From positions 590,698 through 654,697 of the forward strand of contig CAWJPL010000002.1 of assembly GCA_963844695.1 (NCBI GenBank): a DNA stretch of 64,000 nt, read 5' to 3'. Shown here one piece after another: positions 8,262 to 15,830 of the stretch. The notes below the pieces were generated by a model that did not search any database, was not told the DNA's origin, and worked only from the letters and a program-made list of their open reading frames with translations. Source of the stretch: RYN-230 sp963844695 (GTDB lineage Bacteria > Actinomycetota > Actinomycetes > Streptosporangiales > Streptosporangiaceae). The first letter of the stretch is position 1, and every line of letters begins with the position of its first letter. The position numbers were made by a program, and so were the translations under genes.

Positions 8262-8768
8262 TCACATCTCCTTGACTGCTTGCTGCAGAGCCTTGTCGAT
8301 GTCCTTCGGATCCACGCCGAGCTCCTGGGCTGTCTCCTTCTCTGCCCTGGTCACCGACTTCTTGATCGCGTCCTCGACCTTGCTCTCGCCGACAACAATC
8401 AGCCCGGCCTGCCCCGGGTCAATGAAGTCCCCCAGCTGCTTGGCCTGCGAGCGCGACATTCCCTTGGACAGGTGCCCGCTGACGCCGCCGACCACGCCAC
8501 CGACCGCGGCCGCGCCCAGGACCGCCGGCGGGAAGATAATCCCGACCGCCGCCCCGGCGGCAATGCCCCACCAGGCACCATGACGGGTGGCCGTCTCGTC
8601 CTTGTTCTCGTGAACCTTGCCGCTGGCGTCCTTGGTGACGACAGCCGCGTCGTAGGAACCCACCAGCCCCGCTGCGTGAGCGTCCTTGACGACCTGGTAG
8701 TCATCCCGCGCAGTTGCCTCATCCGGATATGTCGCCACCAGGATGAACGTGCTATCGGATCCGGACAT
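8262..8768 (-). CDS. DUF1269 family protein with glycine zipper
   Basis: This is a 168-residue protein. The N-terminal alpha/beta part (STFILVATYPDEATARDDY) is followed by a central Gly/Ala-rich hydrophobic hairpin (GIAAGAAVGIIFPPAV, GGVVGGVSGHL) typical of DUF1269 membrane-inserting proteins. The C-terminal domain begins GLIVVGESKVEDAI and is charged and helical. The ATG at 8768 has GGAGGAGG upstream, so the nine-codon extension was discarded. Upstream lie a leader of about 100 bp and regulatory element C, a block repeated in inverted orientation in front of the gene at 13330. A decayed copy lies at 2701-3077 and an isolated tail at 13670-13800. Confidence 0.88.
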   Translation of the reverse strand: MSGSDSTFILVATYPDEATARDDYQVVKDAHAAGLVGSYDAAVVTKDASGKVHENKDETATRHGAWWGIAAGAAVGIIFPPAVLGAAAVGGVVGGVSGHLSKGMSRSQAKQLGDFIDPGQAGLIVVGESKVEDAIKKSVTRAEKETAQELGVDPKDIDKALQQAVKEM

Positions 8769-8872
8769 GCCAACCTCCTCCAGTTCCGCTGGCATCCTTT
8801 GCCAGGCGGTTCAGCGAATCCGCCTCAGCCGTTACTCAGCCGCTTCATCGCGACTTCAGGCTCACGCCCAGG

Positions 8873-8918
8873 AAGGTGACCCTGCATCACCTACCGCCCG
8901 AATTCACCTAGGGGAAGC
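8873..8918 (-). promoter_or_regulatory. Composite CACCTAGG element, copy C
   Basis: AGGTGACCCTGCATCACCT is followed by ATTCACCTAGGGGAAG. It lies 104 bp upstream of the DUF1269 ATG and points toward it. The 100 bp between element and start are conserved with those of copy F. Confidence 0.7.
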
Positions 8919-9053
8919 CTCGGCCCGCCGTGACCGGGTATGTGATCGCGATCTCGTCGGGCCCCCCGTCGTGATTGCGGGGCGGCCGGTGCCTGAACAA
9001 TGATCAGGACCCGCTCGCAGAGTCCTCGTGCCCGGCCGCCCTGGCCTGCGGTC

Positions 9054-9102
9054 GGTTCCACCTAGGTGAAAGCGACAGGCAGGTGGTGACAGGTCACCTG
9101 CG
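9054..9102 (+). promoter_or_regulatory. Composite CACCTAGG element, copy D
   Basis: Read toward the plus-strand gene: TTCCACCTAGGTGAAAG, then AGGTGGTGACAGGTCACCT. It lies about 100 bp before the glgX-like remnant and is almost identical to copy E on the opposite strand. Confidence 0.7.
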
Positions 9103-9204
9103 ACCGCGGAACCGTGAGGTTAGTGCGAGCCCAAGGATAGGGAGGGCTGCACAGCCAGGCGGAGGAGGCTGCGGTGGGCGCCGAACGGGTTCGGGTGGCT
9201 GGGT

Positions 9205-9535
9205 TCGGGCGGCCGGATGACGGGCCACGGCAGACCAGCGACGCGCTCGCCGTGGCCATCTACCTCGACGGCTCCGGCAAGCCCGCCCGGGCGGCCGACG
9301 GCTCGTGGTGCTCGACGACGAGTTCCTCGTCCTGGTCAACGCCTGGTGGCAGCCGATCGACTTCACCATCCCGGCCACCCGCGCCGGGACGCCCTGGCAG
9401 ACCGCGAGCGACACCTGCGACTTGGCCAGACCCGCCGCGGCCCCGCTGCACGCCGGTGGCCAGGTGGCTGTTGACCCCCGCTCGATCGGCGTCCTCCGCG
9501 GCCACCCTGGCCGCCGGTGGCCGTCCCGTGTAACC
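9205..9535 (+). pseudogene. Remnant of glycogen debranching enzyme (GlgX) C-terminus
   Basis: One frame reads SDALAVAIYLDGSGKPARAADG and, after a frame change near 9300, another reads VLDDEFLVLVNAWWQPIDFTIP, then TPWQTASDTC and VDPRSIGVLRG. This is the C-terminal beta-sandwich of GlgX/isoamylase-type debranching enzymes (AVxLNG, D-DSFLLLFNAHHEPVxFTLP, and the final valine-rich PARSVVVL strand). The catalytic TIM barrel is absent, so only about 110 residues survive. Element D directly upstream suggests that the decayed gene kept, or was fused to, a functional promoter. The remnant is followed by a good RBS for the next gene. Confidence 0.7.
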
Positions 9536-9644
9536 AGCCGGGAAGACCACGCCCGGCATGGAGGACCCGAGCTGACGAGGCGCATCGCGCACGAGCCAGG
9601 AACGCGCACCTTCCAGGGCGCGCAACACAACCAAAGGAGATGAA

Positions 9645-10208
9645 GTGGAGGGTCGGCGGGTCCCGCGGGCGGAGGCGTTGGCCCAGGCCGTCGCGGAGCG
9701 GGCTGTCGAGCTTGTGGTTTCCGCGCTGGATGTCAATGCGCTGCTGGACCGGGTCGATCTGAACGCCGTGCTGGACCGGGTTGACATCGACCGGGTGCTG
9801 GACCGGGTTGACATCAACCGGGTGCTGGACCGGGCTGACCTGGACCGCCTGCTCGGGCGGGTAGACATCACAGCAATAGTCCAGCGGGTTGATGTGAACC
9901 AGATCGTGCAGCAGGTCGATGTGAATGAGGTAATAGGGAAAGTCGATGTGGAGGCCGTGGTCGACCGGGTGGACGTGAATACCGTCGTCGAACGCATCGA
10001 CATCGATGAGCTGGTCGAGCAGACCGACCTCGGTCCCGTCATCGCCGCGTCCTCCAGCGGGGTCGCGAGCGATGCGCTCGACGTGGTCCGCAGCCAGACG
10101 GTCGGGCTCGACGAGTTCATCGCCCGCTGGATAGCGCGGCTTCGCCGCCGCCCCTACACCGGTCCGCCCGGCCCGCCTGATCGGCTGCGGGCCACGGCAG
10201 GGTCATGA
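9645..10208 (+). CDS. Nonapeptide-repeat protein
   Basis: This is a 187-residue protein starting at GTG (AAAGGAGA upstream). Residues about 28-136 contain twelve consecutive nine-residue repeats with consensus D-[VIL]-[ND]-x-[VIL]-[VLI]-x-[RQK]-[VA], for example DVNALLDRV, DIDRVLDRV and DVEAVVDRV. The remainder holds a short linker and a basic C-terminus (RWIARLRRRPY). The hydrophobic/acidic periodicity suggests a repetitive amphipathic rod or solenoid. Its stop overlaps the start of the RDD gene by ATGA, so the two are translationally coupled and probably work together at the membrane. Similar repeat/RDD pairs exist in actinobacteria, but no function is known to me. Confidence 0.8.
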   Translation: MEGRRVPRAEALAQAVAERAVELVVSALDVNALLDRVDLNAVLDRVDIDRVLDRVDINRVLDRADLDRLLGRVDITAIVQRVDVNQIVQQVDVNEVIGKVDVEAVVDRVDVNTVVERIDIDELVEQTDLGPVIAASSSGVASDALDVVRSQTVGLDEFIARWIARLRRRPYTGPPGPPDRLRATAGS

Positions 10209-10730
10209 CTGCGCGCGCGGGCGATGCCGCGCCCTCCGGGCCGCCCGTCATCCAGGAGAACCTGCAGGAGAGGTACGCGGGTTTCGCATCGCGTTTTGCC
10301 GCCTTCGCCGTGGACGTGGGGGTCAGTCTCGGCGTGTTCTTGCTTGCCCTTGCCGCTGTCACGTTCGCGGCGAGGGTGCTGACCGGCAAGGACATTGCGT
10401 GGAACAGGGGCGACGTCTGGGTGGTCATCGCGTATGCGGTCTGGGAGTTCATCTACTTCGCCTATTCCTGGGCCCGCGAGCGGCAGGACCGCCGGGATGG
10501 CGCTGTTCGGCGTGCGGGTGGTGCGAGCCGATGGCACCGGCGCAAGCGCGCGCCGGGCGGTCGCGCGCACGCTGGCCTTCCCGTTGAGCTTCCTGTTCTT
10601 GGGGCTGGGGTTCACAGGCATCCTCCTGGGCGGTCGGCGGCGGGCACTGCATGACGTCATCGCCGGGACTGCGGTCATCTATTCGTGGGACGCGCGGGCG
10701 GCGCGGCTGCGGTTCCTGTCCCGCGGCTGA
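10205..10730 (+). pseudogene. RDD family membrane protein (one frameshift)
   Basis: The first frame has an Arg-rich start and TMs (YAGFASRFAAFAVDVGVSLGVF, with the RDD-type Arg and Asp in TM1) up to FIYFAYSWA. The frame then changes near 10480 and continues GRTAGMALFGVRVVRADG, two further helices and RRALHDVIAGTAVIYSW, the standard RDD ending. Both halves are well conserved and each is in the expected place, so this is either one functional gene with a sequencing indel or a recently broken gene. It starts by ATGA overlap with the nonapeptide-repeat gene. RDD proteins are small membrane proteins, mostly of unknown or transport-related function. Confidence 0.75.
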
Positions 10731-10939
10731 TCCTTCAGCAGCATCCCGGCACAGCCAATTACAGCCAGCGTGACCTACAGCAGGTGCCCTGATCACACGC
10801 CAGGTGAGGGCAGATCGGTCAGTTCCCTGCGATCCCAGTCGCCACTGGTCCCACGACCAGGTACCGTCCATCTCCACTTCGGGGAGAAGCTCAGTACCGA
10901 TCCTGGCCACGACGACGATGCCGAGCACGGACACGCTCT

Positions 10940-10975
10940 GGAAGGGCCCCGGGCTCACGATGATCGGGGCCTTCC
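10940..10975. terminator. Possible terminator hairpin
   Basis: GGAAGGGCCCC pairs with GGGGCCTTCC around a 15-nt loop, between the convergent RDD gene and K+ channel gene. There is no clear U-tract. The rest of 10731-11068 shows nothing else. Confidence 0.4.
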
Positions 10976-11068
10976 GCGGTTACACCCGGCAAGCCGTTTT
11001 CTCAGTCCAGGCGACGATCCGGTGTCTGCTGCGGATGAGGCCGCGGTCCTTGAGTTTCTGGGCGGCCG

Positions 11069-11635
11069 TCAGGAAGCGGCCGGGCCACCGCCGTCGTCTG
11101 TGTCTGGTCTTTGCTGACGGCCGCGCTGCACGGCCTGCAAGAGTACTTGTATGCCGGCACCCAGGATGGCGAGGTCGCCGAGCATCTGGACGATGAGCAC
11201 GACCCGCGCCGCCTCCGATTTCGGGCTGATGTCCCCGAAACCCACCGTTGAGAAGACGGTCACGGTGAAGTACAAGGCGTCGGTGCGGGTCAGCGGCTGG
11301 GTGAAGGCCGCCGCGGAGGCTCGTTCCATCACGAAGTACGTCGAGGCGAACATCAGCAGGAAGAGGGGAACGATCAAACCCAGCGCCTCGACTGCCTGCA
11401 CACCCGGATAGCGCGAGCGGGTGATTTTTCTGACCTGCCACACCACAACGCCCGCGAAGACCAGCAGGCCAGCCAGCAGAAGAGCCGCCGTGTCAGCAGT
11501 CAATGGCCGGTCCAGCGGAAGCACGTAGTAGAGGACCACCAGCACCGTCGCGGACAGCAGACTGCGCAGCACCGCCCGGGCAACCAGGCTTCGCCGCTTT
11601 GCCCGCGGCAGTTGCTGGTAGGCATCACCGGCCAT
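11069..11635 (-). CDS. Two-pore-helix potassium channel (Ion_trans_2)
   Basis: This is a 188-residue membrane protein with two N-terminal hydrophobic helices (about 20-68), a third helix (80-104), a pore loop with the K+ selectivity filter in TVFSTVGFGDISP, and a final helix (about 146-170). The TVGFGD filter is intact, so it is expected to conduct K+ in the cytoplasmic membrane; no cytoplasmic RCK/TrkA domain is present. The ATG is preceded by GGGAGCG. It follows the FUSC gene with a 39-bp gap on the same strand, likely forming an operon under element E. Confidence 0.9.
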   Translation of the reverse strand: MAGDAYQQLPRAKRRSLVARAVLRSLLSATVLVVLYYVLPLDRPLTADTAALLLAGLLVFAGVVVWQVRKITRSRYPGVQAVEALGLIVPLFLLMFASTYFVMERASAAAFTQPLTRTDALYFTVTVFSTVGFGDISPKSEAARVVLIVQMLGDLAILGAGIQVLLQAVQRGRQQRPDTDDGGGPAAS

Positions 11636-11674
11636 GTTCGCTCCCGGCGGCCGGGCCTGCGGCGCCCTGGCCGC

Positions 11675-12772
11675 TCACGCCGCCGGCGCCGTGCGGGCAG
11701 GTGCCTGTGGCGCTTTGGCGGCGTGCTTTTGCAGCTGGTCCGCCAGGAACATGACGATGATGGCGATCCCCACCCCGGCGAGCGTCCACAGGATCCGCCG
11801 TCCTTCATCGGTAAGGCTGGACGGGTGCGGAATATCCGCGGCGATCAGGATGGCCCCGGCCATCGCTGCGGTGTACCAGGTGTAGCTCACGGTGCGGATC
11901 GATATCGCCAGCGCGAACAAGACGACGACGATCACTTCGAGTGCGGTCCTGTTGTTGACAGCCAGCAGGAAGAGCGCGGCCACTCCGGCACCCACTACCG
12001 TCCCGGCGATGCGCTGCTCGGCGACGAGGGCGGACTGCTGCAGGCTGGGCTTCATGGCAATGATGGTGGCGATGGGCATCCAGTAGGCGCTGGGCAGCTG
12101 CAGCCCGAAGGCGATCGCGATAGCGGCCGCCACCGCAACGGCCCGCATCAGCGCAAAAAGGATCAGCGGCCGGGTCAGCGGCCTCGGCGAGATATCCCCG
12201 GGAATCTCGGCGACCGGCTGTGACTGCGTGCCCCGCCCGCGGACCAGCCACATGATGAAGGTGTAAGCGATCCCCAGCGCCGATCCGACCAGCCAGGCCA
12301 GCGCCTGCTTCCACGGTTCGCCGTGGATCAGGCCGGACCGGAAATGGTCTGGCAGGCCGAAGGCGAGGAGAGTCGGCAGGCCGAGGGCGACGATGAACCA
12401 GACATTGAGAAGATAGGCCGCGGCGAACCGGTGCAGGCCGTATGTCACCGCCAGCCCGCCCAGCAACGTGGCCACGAAGGCGGCCAGCACCACAAACCCC
12501 CAGGCCCCGCCGCCGATGCCGAATGCCAGGGCCGTCAGCAGCGCACCGGCCACCGCCATCACCGCCAACCGGGCCAGCCGGGGGCCGCGCTTCCCGCCGG
12601 GGTCGCTCAGAGCCACGATCAGCGCCCCGAAGATCGCCGTGAGGAAGTACCTCCGCTCGGCAGGGAGCACGCCCACGACAATCAGCAGCGCCAGGACGAC
12701 CCCGATAACGGCACCCCTGCGCAGGTTGAATCCCTGCCAGTTGAGCTGGAATACCTTCGTCAGCCGGCTCAC
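11675..12772 (-). CDS. FUSC family membrane protein
   Basis: This is a 365-residue protein with two blocks of hydrophobic helices separated by a hydrophilic linker (GRGTQSQPVAEIPGDISPR). The second block contains the FUSC-type signature AYWMPIATIIAMKPSLQQS..RIAGTVVGAGVAAL. This family includes the YccS/AaeB/aromatic acid exporter group. The substrate is unknown. GTG start with GAGAGGTGA upstream. Regulatory element E lies 110 bp upstream. It probably leads a two-gene operon with the K+ channel. Confidence 0.85.
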   Translation of the reverse strand: MSRLTKVFQLNWQGFNLRRGAVIGVVLALLIVVGVLPAERRYFLTAIFGALIVALSDPGGKRGPRLARLAVMAVAGALLTALAFGIGGGAWGFVVLAAFVATLLGGLAVTYGLHRFAAAYLLNVWFIVALGLPTLLAFGLPDHFRSGLIHGEPWKQALAWLVGSALGIAYTFIMWLVRGRGTQSQPVAEIPGDISPRPLTRPLILFALMRAVAVAAAIAIAFGLQLPSAYWMPIATIIAMKPSLQQSALVAEQRIAGTVVGAGVAALFLLAVNNRTALEVIVVVLFALAISIRTVSYTWYTAAMAGAILIAADIPHPSSLTDEGRRILWTLAGVGIAIIVMFLADQLQKHAAKAPQAPARTAPAA

Positions 12773-12880
12773 GACTCACCTCTCAGCACCTTGGCCTGCG
12801 GACCGGCGAAGCAGCCCTCCCGCGGCGGCACCGGACGACGGCACGGACCCGGAACCGCTCAGCCTCACCGTTCCGCGGCC

Positions 12881-12929
12881 GCAGGTGACCTGTCACCACC
12901 TGCCCGCCGCTTTCACCTAGGTGGAAACG
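12881..12929 (-). promoter_or_regulatory. Composite CACCTAGG element, copy E
   Basis: AGGTGACCTGTCACCACCT is followed by CTTTCACCTAGGTGGAAA, pointing toward the FUSC gene start about 110 bp away. It is nearly identical to copy D over its full length. Confidence 0.7.
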
Positions 12930-13179
12930 ACCGCAGAGCCGGCCAGGGAGGCCGGGCACGACGACTCTCCGAGCGGGTCCTGATCAGCGGAGTGCTGGGC
13001 ACGGCGCTGTCCCTTCGTGTCGCCCGGTCGGCGGTGGCAGCCCGGTGGAGACGAGCCCGCCGGTCCGGCGGCCGGGCAGCCCGCGTCTAGCCTGCCGGAC
13101 CGGCAGCGGTGCTGCCGCGCCGCAGCGGCGGCTGGTGAGCCCCCGGGCGGCGTCCGGGCCCGGCCTGTCCTGGCCGCGA

Positions 13180-13229
13180 CTTCCCCCTAGGTGAATCCAG
13201 GTAGTAGGTGATGCAGGGTCACCTGCCTG
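13180..13229 (+). promoter_or_regulatory. Composite CACCTAGG element, copy F
   Basis: CTTCCCCCTAGGTGAAT is followed by AGGTGATGCAGGGTCACCT, about 100 bp upstream of the gene at 13330 and pointing toward it. It shares its downstream leader with copy C. Confidence 0.7.
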
Positions 13230-13329
13230 GGCGTGAGCCTGAGACCGCGATGCAGCGGCCGGGTAACGGCTGCGGCGGATTCGCTGAACCGCCTGGCAAA
13301 GGATGCCAGCGAAACTGGAGGAGGGCCCC

Positions 13330-13662
13330 ATGGCCGCCGAGACACCTGTCCTTGACACACTCGCCGACATGACCGCGGCGTCGGTCGAGCATAATTCCCT
13401 AGCCCCGCGCGAGCTCATGCTCGCGAGGATGGCCGCCCTGATCGCGGTGGACGCGCCGCCTGCCTCCTACCTCGTCAACGCCGGGGCCGCCGCGGACAGC
13501 GGGGTCACCGCCGACGACATTCAGGGAGTCATGATCGCGGTTGCCCCGGTGGTGGGCACGGCGCGGATCGTCTCGGCAGGCGGGAACATCCTCAAGGCGC
13601 TGGGCTTCGCGATCGGTGTGGCCGACGCCGAGATGGCCGACTACGGCGGAGCCGGGCAATAG
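13330..13662 (+). CDS. Carboxymuconolactone decarboxylase-like (AhpD-like fold) protein
   Basis: This is a 110-residue helical protein. The region LAPRELMLARMAALIAVDAPPASYL, then GVTADDIQGVMIAVAPVVGTARIVSAGGNILKALG, is the CMD/AhpD-like helical core. The CxxC redox pair of AhpD is absent, so a peroxidase-partner role is unlikely and the activity is open. The ATG after GGAGGAGGG was chosen. Leader and promoter (element F) are a copy of those of DUF1269 at 8262-8768. A piece of DUF1269 coding sequence also follows this gene, so it appears to sit where a DUF1269 gene once was. Confidence 0.85.
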   Translation: MAAETPVLDTLADMTAASVEHNSLAPRELMLARMAALIAVDAPPASYLVNAGAAADSGVTADDIQGVMIAVAPVVGTARIVSAGGNILKALGFAIGVADAEMADYGGAGQ

Positions 13663-13669
13663 CAGCAAC

Positions 13670-13800
13670 CAGGCCCGAAGGCCGAGGACGCGATCCAGAA
13701 CGCGGTGACGCGGGCGGAGAAGCAGACAGCGCGGGAGCTTGACGTGGACCCCCCAAGGACCTCGGCAAGGCACGCGAACTATCAGCGAGATGCCTGGCCG
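13670..13800 (+). pseudogene. DUF1269 C-terminal remnant
   Basis: KAEDAIQNAVTRAEKQTARELDVDP matches the tail of the intact DUF1269 protein (KVEDAIKKSVTRAEKETAQELGVDP) and then loses frame at a run of Cs. It has no start and directly follows the CMD-like gene. Confidence 0.7.
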
Positions 13801-13825
13801 CGGGCTGGCAGATAGAGGTGGCGAG

Positions 13826-15447
13826 ATGAAGACGGTGATCGTGGGGGGAGTTGCGGGCGGTGCCTCGACGGGGGCGCGGCTGCGGCGGCTGGACGAGTCG
13901 GCCGAGATCGTGGTGCTCGAGCGGACCACTATGTCTCCTTCGCTAATTGCGGCTTGCCATATCACATCGGCGGGGTGATCGCGGAGCGGGACAGCCTGCT
14001 GCTGCAGACGCCCGAGAGCCTGGCCAGGGCCCTGGCGCTGGACGTGCGGACCGGGCAGGACGTGATTCACATTGACCGCGGCGCCAGGGAAGTCCAGGTG
14101 CGTGACCTCGCGCAGGGGCGGACGTACCGGGAGTCCTACGACAAACTGGTGCTGTGCCCGGGGGCCGAACCGGTCCGGCCGCCGGTCCCGGGGGCCGATG
14201 ACCCGCGGGTGGACGTGCTGCGCAACATCCCCGACATGGACCGGATCATCGCCCAGCTGGACAAGGGCGCCACCAGCGCGGTCATCGTCGGCGGCAGCTA
14301 CATCGGGCTGGAGCTCGCCGAGGCGTTCCGGGACCGTGGGCTGGCCACGACCGTCGTCGAGCGGACCGGGCGGCTGATGCCGTGGCTGGACCCGGAGATG
14401 ACCCGGATCCTGGACTACCACGTCGCCACCCACGAGGTGGACCTGCGGCTCAGCACGTCCGCCACGGCGGTTCGCCATGGGGAGGGCGACCGGATGGTGG
14501 TCGATCTGTCCGACGGCACATCCGTCGAGGCTGACGTGGTCGTGATGGCAGCCGGGGCGCGTCCCAACGTGGATCTTGCCCGTGACGCCGGCCTGGAGAT
14601 CGGGCCGCGCGGCGGCATCGTGGTCGATGCGCAGATGCGCACCTCCGCACCGGACATTCTCGCAGCCGGGGACGCGGTGGAGACCGCTCACCTTCTGACC
14701 GGGGAGCCTGTGCTGTCGATGCTGGCCGGGTCGGCGAACCGGGAAGGCCGGATCGCCGCCGACACGATCGCCGGCCGCGAGGATGTCGGCGGCTACCGGG
14801 GCACCCAGGGCACCGCCGTGGTGAAAGTGTTCGACATGACCGCCGGCGGCACCGGCCTGACCGAGACCGAGCTGGACGCAGCGGGCATGGATTACCGCAA
14901 GGTCTACACCCACCAGAACGGCCACGCCGCGTACTACCCGGGCACCGCGCCGCTGTTCCTGAAGGTACTGTTCGACCCGGCCAGGGGCAGGCTGCTTGGC
15001 GCGCAGGTGCTCGGCTGGGATGGCGTGGACAAGCGCATCGACGTCCTGGCGGTCGCGCTGCGCGCCGGGATGACGGTGTTCGACCTGGAGCACCTGGAAC
15101 TCGCGTACGCCCCGCCGTACGGGGCGGCGAAGGACCCGGTCAATATGGCCGGCTTCCTCGGCGCGAACCTGCTCCGCGGCGACATCGACCTGTGGTACGC
15201 CGAGGACTACCCGGACTGTGCCGGGAAGGTGACGATCCTGGATGTGCGCACCCCGGCCGAGTACGGCGCCTGGCATATCCCCGGGGCGGTCCTGATCCCG
15301 TACACCGAGCTGCGGCAACGGCTGAATGAGGTACCCCGGGACAAGCCCGTGTACACCTACTGCCGGTCGGGCTTCCGCAGCTACATCGCCTACTGCGTGC
15401 TGAAGCACAATGGCTGGGACCAGGTGGCGTTCCTGGCCGGGGGATGA
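13826..15447 (+). pseudogene. CoA-disulfide reductase-like FAD oxidoreductase with rhodanese domain (one frameshift)
   Basis: The ATG has GAGGTGG upstream. The N-terminus (KTVIVGGVAGGASTGARLRRL) is the FAD-binding Rossmann motif. After a one-base shift near 13925 the frame continues HYVSFANCGLPYHIGG, with the active-site Cys of CoA-disulfide reductases, then SAVIVGGSYIGLELAEAF for NAD(P)H binding and AAGDAVET for FAD. It ends in a rhodanese domain (about the last 75 residues) whose catalytic loop YCRSGFRS holds the persulfide Cys. Such fusions reduce CoA disulfide, polysulfide or sulfur with NAD(P)H. All catalytic motifs are intact, so the single shift may be a sequencing error. The stop overlaps a small following frame. 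Confidence 0.8.
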
Positions 15448-15563
15448 TGACCTACCACGGCTGCCACCGCACACCCCTGGCCGTGGGCCAGGGCGGCATG
15501 CCGATGATCGCCCACGCCGAGGACCAACTGGTCCAGCGCCCCGGCGCGCTCGACCACATCTGA
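15444..15563 (+). CDS. Possible 39-residue coupled small protein
   Basis: ATGATG overlaps the TGA of the preceding oxidoreductase and opens a 39-codon frame (MMTYHGCHRTPLAVGQGG..DHI). The overlap is the usual mark of translational coupling, but the frame is short and I recognise no homologue, so it may be the remains of a longer gene. Confidence 0.3.
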   Translation: MMTYHGCHRTPLAVGQGGMPMIAHAEDQLVQRPGALDHI

Positions 15564-15658
15564 TCAGTCACCAGCGGATCGGTGGCCTCCGGCGTGCATA
15601 CTCCCAGGCCGCATGAGATAACCAGGTTTCGTGCACCGGAAGCGCTGGCGTTAGACCA

Positions 15659-15678
15659 CCCGCTGCGAGGGCAGCGGG
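15659..15678 (+). terminator. Hairpin after oxidoreductase
   Basis: CCCGCTGC-GAGG-GCAGCGGG is a perfect 8-bp stem with a GNRA-like tetraloop, followed by AAGAA. It is a plausible terminator or processing hairpin for the oxidoreductase transcript. Confidence 0.45.
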
Positions 15679-15759
15679 AAGAACGGCACCCGATGCGTGT
15701 AAAGATTTGGCCGGATCTTCCGATGCGAGGCCGGATACGACCCGAGGCCAGCCTTAGCA

Positions 15760-15793
15760 GGGACTTTCGGCGCTAAGCCGGGACTTTCGGCCC
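15760..15793 (+). promoter_or_regulatory. Two DosR/OsdR-like boxes
   Basis: GGGACTTTCGGCGC and GGGACTTTCGGCCC lie exactly 20 bp apart, 38-71 bp before the LAL regulator start. They fit the consensus of DosR/DevR-type response regulators that control hypoxia and dormancy genes in mycobacteria and Streptomyces (core GGGAC-TT-xxG-CCC). Confidence 0.6.
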
Positions 15794-15830
15794 ATGGGCC
15801 CAGGAAACTGCAACCGGCAGGCTAAATGCC

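Larger units (their letters stand above)
8770..9120 (+). repeat. Left arm of long imperfect inverted repeat
   Basis: Several stretches of this region recur in inverse orientation at about 12850-13328. The clearest are the leader, RBS and element C (about 8775-8920, matching 13180-13325) and element D with its flanks (about 9005-9120, matching about 12860-12990). The arms differ in length because of insertions between these blocks. Together they bracket the genes from the glgX remnant to the FUSC gene. Confidence 0.65.
12850..13328 (-). repeat. Right arm of long imperfect inverted repeat
   Basis: This is the inverse counterpart of 8770-9120, containing element E with its flanks and element F with the following leader up to the RBS. 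About 180 bp between E and F is not shared with the left arm. No gene is supported in 12773-13329. Confidence 0.65.

Noticed and set aside
9729..10060. 27-nt periodic repeats resembling a CRISPR array
   Set aside because: The period is the nine-codon repeat of a coding sequence with no spacer/repeat alternation.
13399..15474. 691-codon minus-strand frame opposite the CoA-disulfide reductase
   Set aside because: The plus strand carries catalytic motifs of a known family; the antisense translation is His/Arg/Gly-rich and unstructured.
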